NCBI GenBank assembly: GCA_951802425.1
Contig: OX637797.1
Location: 1,178,001 to 1,242,000, forward strand
Source: Clavaria fumosa
Taxonomy: Eukaryota; Basidiomycota; Agaricomycetes; Agaricales; Clavariaceae
Length of the DNA: 64,000 bases
Reading direction: 5' to 3'
Shown here piece by piece: positions 38,448-48,485 of this stretch (positions are counted from its first letter, which is position 1; every line of letters begins with the position of its first letter). The position numbers were made by a program, and so were the translations under genes. The notes below the pieces were generated by a model. That model had not been told where the DNA came from. It saw only the letters and a list, made by a program, of their open reading frames with translations, and searched no databases.

Positions 38448-39461
38448 ATGCCACCGACTCTTCGCTCATCAGCACCTAATTCCCCTGCCAGCAAAGGGTC
38501 CGTCAGGTCAAATCCACCAAGCCCTCCTCGCAAAATCCCCTGCTGCCTCAAATGTAGTAGACCAAGGGCAGGTCATCCTCGCTCTGGCTGTCCTTTCGTT
38601 CGGCAAACGCAGGAGCCAGAGCTGACCGACGCTCTCGGTTCTCTCCAACTCATATCGCCCGCTGACGATAACAAAGCGGCTGTCAGAATTAGACACCGTT
38701 CCCTGCGCGTACAGGCAACCGTCCCAGAGGCGAGCCCTGCTTCCCCTTCCCCTCCCCTCTTTGGACAGGCTGTTCATCCATTCTCTCAGCCGAGCATATT
38801 GCGAGATGACTCCCCTGATGACGGGATGGTGAATCAGCGAATGAGGCGGATATTGCGATGGCAAGAGACGGTGCAGGTATTCCCGGAGAGCATTCCCTCA
38901 CCGCCACCACCACCATTGCAGCCCTACCGGTCCGTGCCCGTATCCGCGCCCCAGAGGTCCAAGTCAGTCATGCCCGGTACTCTTCTCACGCCCAATTCGA
39001 GCATATTGGGATCGCCAGGATGTTCTCCGCCACCACCTGACCCTCCGTGTGCGACTCACGTCTTCGATTCGACCTCTACCGCGGGGCCGGCTACACCCCG
39101 CCCACTCGCCCGCTCGCTGAGCGTCGAAGAGCGCAACGCCTTCCTCAATGGGCTGGTTGAGACCGCACATGCGCCTCCAGCATCCGTGTTCACTATTCCG
39201 ATGGGCGAGATCTACCAGATCCAGCATTCTGCTGCCAAGGTCGGCTTCTTCTCCCGCGTCGTGCCCTCTCTCGAGGACGACGAGAATGGCTGGCTAATCC
39301 TCGGGAGCGACGATAAGGCCGTGCAGATGCTGTTCGAGGGAGTCAACGGTAACAAGCAGCCTCGCAGCCGAGAAGGTCAGAGTCGAGGAACATTTCGTGC
39401 GGCTGCTGGCGGTGCCGTCGTGGGTGCTGTTGCGACTTTTACTGGACTGGCCTTCACTTAA
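38448..39461 (+). CDS. Proline/serine-rich protein with Cys/His motif and C-terminal hydrophobic segment
   Basis: Single uninterrupted 337-residue frame, unusual here because nearly every other gene has introns. Near the N-terminus is a small Cys/His cluster, CCLKCSRPRAGHPRSGCPF, which could bind zinc. The middle is Pro/Ser-rich and probably disordered. A conserved-looking folded patch follows (RSLSVEERNAFLNGLV, then GFFSRVVPSLEDDENGWLIL). The end is a Gly/Ala-rich hydrophobic segment (AAAGGAVVGAVATFTGLA) that could be a tail anchor. I do not recognise a named family. The long open frame, good composition and a stop followed by a T-rich 3' region support a real gene. Confidence 0.8.
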   Translation: MPPTLRSSAPNSPASKGSVRSNPPSPPRKIPCCLKCSRPRAGHPRSGCPFVRQTQEPELTDALGSLQLISPADDNKAAVRIRHRSLRVQATVPEASPASPSPPLFGQAVHPFSQPSILRDDSPDDGMVNQRMRRILRWQETVQVFPESIPSPPPPPLQPYRSVPVSAPQRSKSVMPGTLLTPNSSILGSPGCSPPPPDPPCATHVFDSTSTAGPATPRPLARSLSVEERNAFLNGLVETAHAPPASVFTIPMGEIYQIQHSAAKVGFFSRVVPSLEDDENGWLILGSDDKAVQMLFEGVNGNKQPRSREGQSRGTFRAAAGGAVVGAVATFTGLAFT

Positions 39462-41117
39462 TCTATTTTGCTCCTTCTCTCGTCGCATACGCTCTTTTCT
39501 CCATCTTTTTTTTGTACGTTTGATGGTCCTGCTGACTGGCCACTGGTTTTGGGATCAGTGTTGATATCCGATGCTAAATTGTATTACTGTATTTCCGTCT
39601 GTACATACGACGCGTTCGACTCCGTCTCAAACATTTGAACTGTCGATCGCGTAGATCACATCCACTGATCGAAGGGCATATCTGAGTCATCGAGGAACGG
39701 AATCTGCCGTCCAAAAACGGAGACGAGTCAGTGATCGGTGCCGACGATCCCGTCAGAGACGGGCAGGCATCCTGCAGTACAGTGCAGCAAAGTGTATATA
39801 AGAACTTGGCAAGTCTCTGTCTGGACAGGATCACAACCCACCTCACTTGGCTTAGCGGTGCAAACTACATTGCTGCGTCCTACCTCTAACCTCGCCAGCT
39901 TGACTGCACCCCGTCCACTCCCACAGCAACACGCAAAAATCCCAGCCTGGGAATTCAAGGGAGAAGGAAACTTCCGCTGATGATTTCACGTGGTGGGGTC
40001 ATTTTTTCCCGCGTTGTATGCTAGCAGACCCCCCAAAAGCAAGCGAGGACGGTTCTGTGGAGCCTATGCGCGAGAAAACCATGAGGTAGGCTGGTGAGAA
40101 AGCTGTGCCTACTCGCCGTGATCAACTGATCGTTGCTGTCGGCTTAGTGTTGCCAGGCAGTGTCGTGGGTGTTGTTCGTGGGCGGGAGCAACGGTGCATA
40201 CAGCAAAGCTTACCCTGACGGTGCAAATGCAGGCAAAGTTGTCGTCGCGAGGCTTCCATGCGAAGTGTTATCATGCTGTGCAACATCCAACATTCATTCT
40301 GAGCGCCTCCCTTGACTGCGCGGGTCACAAGGTGCGGGTTCCAGCTGTAAGCTCCAGCCGCCTCAGAATAACAAACGCTGATAGATTTATCATTAATGAC
40401 AATTGGAGTCATTGGAGGCGTGCCAAGAGAAGACTAGATCTTGTCATCTACTGACGATCGCCGTTCAACTCATTGAAGAATAGACCGCGGCGAGTTGAGA
40501 ATGCGAGGGCAGAGCCTCAAGTCATGTGTGAGTTCAGGGCGTCGTGATCGGGCCTATTCATTGTCATGTGATGCTGAATGCGGAACGACCGTGGCTTTTA
40601 GGGTCAGTCAGACACAGCCGAGAGGCAGGATAAGAGTCTGCATGTCACAAGCGGACAATGTTTCCTGTCCTTGGTTTTTTCTCGATGAGAGATGGGCTGT
40701 ACTGTATGAAACGTATTGATGTTGACGATTATCGGCAGGCAAGTCAGGGTCAACTCGACGAGCCGGGAAGGAACGGGTAGTGACCCATAAGAGACCGCTT
40801 CCAGCCACTTTACGGGCCGTCGTTGCTGTCTCTTTGCTAGTGGTCGTAAGAGGTGAATCGCTTCACGAAGATGCTGCTAAAAATTTATAAAGGTCCATCA
40901 CAAGTGGCGTGGCGTGCATTCGATTGTAGAAGCTGAAACGCCGCCGCATCTCTAGAATCCATCTCTCCTATTCTGTGCAGCAATTATCTGTCTGTGTTAT
41001 CGGTAACGTAATTCTCTGGCTACAATTTGACTGCACGGAAATGTGATAAAAGACGCGCAGTCTGCGCAGCCTACGGGCATCAAGTCTCAGGACGACTCCA
41101 GACCAGCACGAAACATC
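39462..41117. other. Intergenic; promoter of the vWA gene at the right end
   Basis: 1.65 kb with short frames only and no recognised RNA gene or repeat. A TATA-like TTTATAAAGG at 40884-40893 lies about 225 nt upstream of the ATG at 41118 and may drive that gene. A second TATA-like string sits near 39793-39800. Confidence 0.5.
40884..40893 (+). promoter_or_regulatory. Candidate TATA box of the vWA-domain gene
   Basis: TTTATAAAGG, about 225 nt upstream of the start codon at 41118. Position-based inference only. Confidence 0.35.
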
Positions 41118-42646
41118 ATGGGTCATTCCACCTCCAGGAGAAGTAGCCAGAATCTCTCGTGCATCGTCCCAGAACCCATCATCAACCCTCGAGACCAGCG
41201 GACCCCAACCTCGTCATCGAGTCGCAGATCGTCCTTCAACGACGGCCAGAGCTCGCAGCCGGACCCCGCTTCCGTATATCGCAGCATGAACCTCACCGAT
41301 ATCTACCGCTCGCCATCGCGGTCGAGCCTCGGTTGCAGAAACACCCCACCACCGTACTCCGCCATTCCATGCGCGTCGTCCATTCCACGGTCTAGCTATC
41401 ACGCTGAGGAGGCATCCGTCAAGCCGTACTCATATGATATCACAGTTGGGAGCGTCGGGCGGCAGGACGCCATCTCTGGATACAGTATGGTTTCCCCCCC
41501 ATTTGCGCGAGATAGCGACTTGCTCAACGTCATTGTGATGTATCCGCCTGTGCTCCAGCCTACAACCTCGTCAAGAATGATATACCTCAGGTCACCGTAA
41601 CGCCGGACTTACCTCCACGGCCTCGCCGAGGAAACAGCGTAGAAGATGTCCTAGAGCTTTTGCGCAAGTACCGCACCGTATTTGTCGTCGATGATTCGAG
41701 ATCCATGTATGGTCCGCTTTGGCGAGAGGTGCGTGGCTCGATTTCACGCCCGCGCCAAGGATTTGCCCCGCGACTAATCTGACTTTCTCGACAGACTAGA
41801 GATGCGCTTTCTGCACTCGCACAAGAAAGCGCGAGATACGCCCTAGACGGCATTGACGTCCATTTTTTGAACGACGAGAGGGAGGGTTTAAGCCTTAACG
41901 TGCGTTCTCTCTTCCCACTATCCTCCGAACAATTCTCATATGATTTATGCAGAGCGCTGCAGTTGTCAAGCACCTCTTCGACAGTGTAACGCCGCGCGGG
42001 CCCACTCCTATCGGCGAGAAACTTGAACACCTCCTCTTGGAATATCTTGGGGGGTTAGAGCAGGCCAAAGACAAGGCTGAAGCGGGCGACGTCGCAGCCT
42101 TGAAGTCATACAAACCAGTCAACTTTATTGTCCTTACGGACGGCGCTCCAAGTTTGTGTTTCCCATCTTTTGCCTTTCTGGAGGCCGACTCACAACACAT
42201 CTGTACAGCGGACGACCCAGAATCAGCTATTGTGGCAGCGGCCAAGCGCCTAGACGCGAGAAACTTTCCTCTCAATCAAGTGAGCGTTCACTGTTTTCGG
42301 CAGATGCCGATGTCTAGATTGAGTACATATGTACCAGGTTGGCATTCAGTTCGTTCAGATTGGTGATTCGCCCGAAGCAGCCGAATTTCTGAGGCAGCTG
42401 GATGACGGACTCGCCTCCACCTATGGCATACGGGTGGGTGCTTTTCTTTTTCCTTCTACTCTTCTCCTTGCATCAGCGCGAGGACGTTGGTAGACGAATA
42501 GTTGAGCCTGATTAAATGGCTTACAGGATATGGTTGACACAACGCCCTACACGGGCCAGCTGAACGCAGAAGTTTTGACCAAAATATTGCTCGGCGGCGT
42601 CAACCGTCGAGTGGATAAGCGCGGTGCAGCTGACATGTTGGCTTGA
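41118..42646 (+). CDS. von Willebrand factor A-domain protein
   Basis: Seven exons: 41118-41484, 41559-41728, 41795-41899, 41953-42151, 42209-42279, 42338-42433, 42527-42646, giving 375 residues in frame. The first 120 residues are Ser/Pro/Arg-rich and disordered. The rest is a vWA domain. The first strand ends in the MIDAS motif DDSRS (residues about 167-171), then an amphipathic helix, DGIDVHFLND, a Thr in the TPIG loop and the central strand NFIVLTDGAPTDD whose Asp would complete the metal site. VGIQFVQIGD is the next strand. MIDAS residues look intact, so metal-dependent ligand binding is plausible. No signal peptide is seen, so it is probably intracellular. The ATG at 41118 is the first in frame. 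Partner unknown. Confidence 0.88.
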
Positions 42647-43601
42647 CGATGTTGGGGACATTCATGTACGGACCGCGATGTCGCACAGTATTAACATTTA
42701 CAGTATTATAAGCAAGGCTACCAACGGCTTAGTTATCGTGTGTGTGTGCATCCAACTTCGATAGATACAAGGCACGTCACTGAAGATTATTGAAGCCCCG
42801 AAGGCAGTGTGACTCTTGATATATTGACTGATTGATTACAATAAGAATTCAATTCTCCCCTTGTAGATCCAGCTATTATGCGTGCGTTCAACGTAGATTC
42901 TCTGTAGAAAAGATTTTAGAATTGAGATCATTACTAAAGGAACTCTTCTGAGGGTCAGCGAAAAAAGTGTAAAAAAAGAAGCAATCGAAGGGTGAGTAGT
43001 ATACTAGTATCGCGAGTGCAGGGTCAAAGCTGCTGCCATTACTTGTCCGGCAACTCGGATGTCGAGTAGTCTTTCCATCAAGTCATTCAATAGCCCACAT
43101 CAGACCCGGAATCAGAGTGTATCAGCGCAAAGCACTCACTGGAGTGTGACAGTCGATCAATACAACAGGTTCTGGCCCATGCTCGCAGAGTTTCAATTCC
43201 TAACATCATTGAATGGAGTAACTCGACAGATATTGAGGTGAATCACCAACCAGCCACGCTGTGTGACGCTGATGAACCAACCAACCCCTTCTTTGTTGTG
43301 CGCGCAACTCCGCCGTTTTACATCGTCTTCGTCTGAGACTTTGACCTTCTTCAAATTGGACTGGTGGTTTTTCTAAAAAGCTTTGAAGGTCATTGCACAC
43401 TTCGCCCCAGCTTGGACTTTTTTTTTTCTCTCTTCATTTGCCAGACTAAGACCCCGGACCATTCCCTTCCTGGCGATCGCCTGTCGAACCAGCGACGATG
43501 AAACCCGTTCCTGTCGCCCAGCGCAAACTTATTCTAGTCCTATTTGGGGTGCTTGGCCATTTATATAGGCCAACTTTCCATTCATTTTCCCCCCAGTAGT
43601 C
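42647..43601. other. Intergenic; OPT gene promoter at right end
   Basis: About 0.95 kb without a gene. TTATATAGG at 43561-43569 lies 33-41 nt upstream of the OPT start codon at 43602, a candidate TATA box, although that leaves a very short 5' UTR. Otherwise nothing identified. Confidence 0.5.
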
Positions 43602-46600
43602 ATGGCAAGCCGTCGTCCCACTACCGCAGGCGGTCCGTCCGTCTTCGAGCCCTCGACCAACATCTTCTTGCTCGATTCCATCCAGGAGAAGCCTGATGAT
43701 AATCCGTTTGCCTTCGGACCCCCACAGACCGCACAGGAGGACGAGCAGCCGGAGAGCGAATACTCCCCCCACCGCCAGGTGACTGCCGCTTCGTACATGC
43801 CGGCGCCACCCTGGTCGGCCGCGCCCTACCTGAATTATTCTGTCCCAATGACGAGCCAAGGATTACCCAGATCAGCGCAGTTCTCCGCCGCTGGAGCAGA
43901 ATCGACAACAACGGGTTCACCGAGCTCCGCTGATGGACTATTTTCAACAACTGGGTCGTATAAAACTTATACGGCCACGGATTCTCGTGCCGCGGGAGAG
44001 GACATGGGCGGGTTGAGGAGGCGGAAAAAGGAGCGGAAGGAGCGGAGGGCTCTTCAGGATTGGGTCGAAAAAGTCGGCGCAGATATCACAGGTATCATCA
44101 GCAGACCAAGTACTCGCCACAAGTCTTCAAGTTCGATTGCGAGCATTAAGTGAGCAGCACACTTTGTGTTCGGGGCCATAAGCCAAGCTCAGTTACTGAT
44201 TGTTTATCGCGCAGGGTCGAAATGGATTTGGAGGTTTTCGATGACGAAGATTCGCCATACCCTGAGGTTCGCGCCAGCGTTAGCAACACCGGTGAGTGTC
44301 TGGCGTCTTCTCCTTCCATTCCCGACCATTGATCAATGTTTCTGTAGATGACCCAGATATGCCTTCAATGACGATCAGGATGTGGGTGATCGGGGTGCTA
44401 CTTTGTTATCCCTTGAGGTGCGTTATTTGTCTGCCATCGATCATGGCCAGTGAATCATATACATTCATTCAGCGCCGCCAATGTTTTCTTCAATTTGCGC
44501 TTCCCGACTGTCGGATTCTCCGCATACATCCCGCTTCTTCTCTGCTATCCGTTGGGAAAATTTGCAGCTTCTGTGCTCCCAATTACAACTTATCGCGTTT
44601 GGCTTCCTCGGCCTTTCTCTCCCTTCACCTTCACTCTCAATCCAGGACCGTGGAGTATCAAAGAACACACACTCGTTTTTATCCTGAGCAATGCGTGCAT
44701 CTCTCCGTCTTATAGTTTCGTCGCAAGTACCGTTCTGCGGACCAAATTCGACTTTCAGCCTGGATTCTGGTTTGATTTCTTATTCGGCATCGCGCTGCAG
44801 ATGACCGGATTTGCATTCGCCGGTCTGTGCAGAAGGATCTTCGTGACGCCTGCGGTCATGATATGGCCCCAAATCCTGGGCTCATGCGTGTTGCTGAATA
44901 CCCTCCATGCAGAGGATGATAGCAACACAGGTGAGATGACGCGATATCGCTATTTCACCATCATCGCCACCGGGAGTTTCTTCTTCTATTTCTTGCCAGG
45001 CATGTGTTTTTCCTTCTTTCTTTGTTGTGTACTGAATTTTGGCGGCCAGGGTTCCTTTTCCAAGCCCTTAGCGTGTTCTCGTTTATCTGTTGGATTGTGC
45101 CCGATAACGTCGTCGTTAACCAGCTGTTCGGCGCGAATTCAGGGCTGGGTATGAATTTTTTGACGTTCGATTGGGGACAAATCGCGTACGTCAACGACCC
45201 ATTTGCTACGCCGTGGTGGGCGGAAGTGCACGTCTTCAGCGGATTTGTGTTCTTCTACTGGATCCTTTTGTGTACCCTGTATTACACCAATGTCAGACCT
45301 TCGCTTCATTCTCAAAATTTTGCAGAAAAGCTGACTTGGGCCCAGGTCTGGAAATTTGCGCATTTCCCTATCCTCGGTTTCTCTGTGTACGATCGCTTTG
45401 GCGCGCCGTACCAATATAGGCGCATCCTCACGCCAGATCGCAAATTCAACGAAACGGCCTACAATGAATATTCCCCGCTTTACATCTCCGCAGTCTTCGC
45501 GATCACGTACCTCATCGCATTCGCCACTTTAACGAACGTTATCGTCCATACAATTCTTTATCACAGTAAAACTCTCCTGGCCATCTGGCGAGAAGGCAAG
45601 AGTGAAGACGAGGATATACATGCCAAGTTGATGAACACGTATCCCAATGTGCCTCAATGGTGGTACGCAGCGCTCCTCGTGTTCTGCTTTGTATTGCAGA
45701 TAATCGTCACCGAGGTGAGTCAGCATATCAGTCGATACCTTAATTATATCATTCATGAGTTGTCAGGTGTGGCACTTGGGTGTGCCGATTTGGATGTTAG
45801 CGTTGACCCTCTTGATTCCCACCATCTACTTCATCCCGAGCGTGTTTATCCTCGCTCAGACAACCCAGTCTATTGTAGGTCCCATCAGAGCTACATAACT
45901 GGCTGACGAGGTTTCTAATTGAATGTCAGCCATCCGTCAATTTGCCTTTGCAGCTACTTTCAGGAGGATTATTCCCCGGTAAACCCGTGGTCACCGTGGT
46001 ACGTTGGTACAATTCTAAGTTGCTGACGATCAGACCAAATCCATTTATTTGATGTCAAATAGATCTGCAAGGCGTATGGTGCTCAAGCGCTTCACATAGG
46101 CTCAGGCTTTCTTGCAAACTTTAAATTGGGTCATTATATGAAAATCCCGCCTCGCAGCACCTTTACCAGTCAGTGTACTATCATCTCCCCCGAGTTGTAC
46201 TCATGTAGTGGTGGACAGCGCAAGTTGTAGGAGTAGTCATTGCGATGTTCATTCACTCCGCAGTACAGCAGGCCATTTTTGCTTCTGTGGAGGATATATG
46301 TACACCTCAGGCTGCCGGTCAGCTGGTTTGCCCGCAAGCATCCGCATATGCTACTGCCAGTATCATTTGGTGAGTCCCTTGTATTCGTACCATCATCGAC
46401 GATATGAATATTCACGGCGACCTCTTTCAGGGGCGTGATCGGACCCTCGCGCCTGTTTGGCCCAGGAGCGCGTTATCGGCCTGAGCTGTTCGCCATTTTG
46501 GTCGGTGCCATCCTGCCTTTCCCGTTCTGGCTGTGGCAACGACGACACCCACGCTCATTGGTTCGGTACATTTCCACCCCGATCTTTTTGAGCGTCGCGT

Positions 46601-47092
46601 ACTGGATCCCACCCGCCACGGGAATTAACTACACGTCCACTTTGATTGTTTCGTTCGTCTTCCAGTATCTGATCAGGAAGAAGTATTTCACGTGGTGGCT
46701 GAAATACAACTATATGACATCTGTTGGCTTAGATATTGGTGAGCAACGACCTTGGATACTTCCTCGCCAAGAAATTGACTAGCGCCCGCGCTTGCAGGGA
46801 CATCAATATCGATTATTATTATCTTCTTCGCCTTTGTTGTGAGTATGCGTATTTGTCGACGTCGTAATCTCGATTGCTCATACCTTGTCTCATGCTGCAG
46901 ATGCGTACAAACCCGATTCAGCTCGACTGGTGGGGCAACAATGTTTACCTAAACAGTACGTGTCTCGACTACATCTCGACGTGCCTTCCTTGAGCCTCAT
47001 TCTACGTCCAAACACCAGCCGCCGACTTTCTGGGATTGCCTTTCCGCCCCATACCCTCAGACCGCCCTCTACCCTGGTCGACCTCGTCCTGA
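43602..47092 (+). CDS. Oligopeptide transporter (OPT family)
   Basis: Thirteen exons: 43602-44149, 44215-44291, 44348-44417, 44473-44999, 45050-45714, 45767-45874, 45930-45998, 46063-46168, 46219-46369, 46431-46738, 46798-46838, 46901-46955, 47019-47092, in frame to 932 residues. OPT proteins are plasma-membrane proton-coupled importers of small peptides, glutathione or metal chelates. Family marks: MPSMTIRMWVIGVLLCYPLS at the first membrane span, PGFLFQALSVFSFICWIVP, LFGANSGLGMNFLTFDW, the signature KIPPR (residues about 715-719), GVIGPSRLFGPGARY and WWGNNVYLNTADF at the C-terminus. The N-terminal 200 residues are disordered and Ser/Pro-rich with a basic KKERKERR patch, a long cytoplasmic extension. 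Intron 45000-45049 is GC-AG (CCAG|GCATGT), needed for the exact PGFLFQALS join. Substrate cannot be assigned. Confidence 0.93.
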
Positions 47093-47444
47093 TTCTTCTC
47101 CATTCGTTAACTCCATCTGCCCCTTTTCTTATCTTTGTCTTTGTTCTTGTAGCTGTGGACTATCTGCGACAGCGCCATTCATTACACCTGGTTGATGACC
47201 TCGTTATGATACTTGGCATCGCAAAATTACAGGCTGGACATAACTCCTCGTGTGTGATGCGTAAGTTCGGAGGAATATATTGTGATGCTTGGTGTTTCCG
47301 CGCGCAAATTTGACAGCGTAGGAGACACCACCATTTCATGGAACGATGTATGCTCTTCAGGCCGGATATGGAAACGGCCTGACCTAATCTGGAGTAATAA
47401 GCGCCGAACCAGATTAGCGCTGATATGTGCTAACACTACGCTCG

Positions 47445-48380
47445 AGCCCCAGAGAGTTGACTTCACATCATGCTGCCACAATACTGCAAGGGCTACTGTA
47501 AATGAGCTTGATGCCACTTGAAGATTTTTGCAGATGTGACCCAATCAAATGGTGGGCTGGGCATTGAGCTTTCCTAGCCTTTCACAGATAGCCCTCAATA
47601 TCCTTGCAATTCCAGGTGGGGTGGGTTCTGTCCATTGTCAGCCATTTCTTCTTCATTATCTGTTGTTAGAGGTTCTTCTGGTGTGATGTGTGTGTAGTGT
47701 TCATCAAATGTGTCAATGTCAAAGTTGTTCTGATCATCCAGGCCTTCTGGGCTCTCTTCAGAATGTTCAGTTCATGCCTCTTCTTGGCTTGATTTTGGGT
47801 CACTGTCAGGTGAGATATCTCTGAATCCCCAAGGACCTGGGCTATCCAGTTTGCTGGTAAGCATCTTGGCAAAGTTTGTCCTGGGGCTCTTGCTATAAGT
47901 ACTTCACTTTTTCCTATTTTGTACTCTTTTCCCCTTATGTTAGTATTGTCATCATGACCTTACATTTGAGTTGTGTGAGACCCAGTCTGATAGATTTTGA
48001 TATATCTGATCATTCACTCCTTCTGTGAGAGCCCAAAGCTGCTTATTCTGTGGGACTACCTGTTGATTTGAAGCCACAATACTCAATGCAAATTCCAAAA
48101 AAGAAATTGGCTCAAGCTGTCAGCAACACTAGGAGTCACTCAGACCACACCAGATTTCAGTGGAGTTTCACCCCATTCTCCAGATTAGGACAGAGCACCA
48201 TTTACAAGAATTGCCCAAAACCTAAAACAGAAGCCAAGAGCAATAAGTGTATTGCATAACACTAGGGAGCAGCTACTGGTGTTATGGAGGAGGTTGTAGG
48301 TGAGAGAGGAGTAGAGAGAGTATTTATTTTTGATTTGGCTTTGTCCAAGATGTCAGACTCTTACAGTACTCATCCCATTT
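47445..48380. mobile_element. CpG-free transposable-element relic
   Basis: I read every line of this stretch and found no CG dinucleotide for about 935 bp, whereas neighbouring DNA is full of them. TG and CA are correspondingly abundant. That is the mark of long-term cytosine methylation and C-to-T decay, which in fungi targets transposons. On the minus strand a decayed frame (about 47870-47560) contains SSQEEA, a TGA, then LDDQNNFDIDTFDEHY and TTDNEEEMADNG, another TGA, and SVKG. The TGA stops would be CGA (Arg) before decay. The element type is not certain; an LTR-retrotransposon fragment is my best guess from the acidic peptide and the TG...CA-ended block at 48280-48365. Confidence 0.65.
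48280..48365. repeat. Possible short LTR (TG...CA-bounded, 86 bp)
   Basis: Starts TGTTATGGAGG and ends GACTCTTACA, at the right end of the CpG-free relic. TGTTA...TAACA-like ends are common in Copia-type LTRs. No second copy was found in the window and no target-site duplication is clear, so this is tentative. Confidence 0.25.
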
Positions 48381-48485
48381 CGAGTCCGTGCATGTTTGGA
48401 TCCGAGGTCACGTGAAGTAGTTTGCCATTTTATGACCTCGAGCTAGAGCGAGGGTTGCATTGCGCTGCAAGCCCGTTCAGTCATC

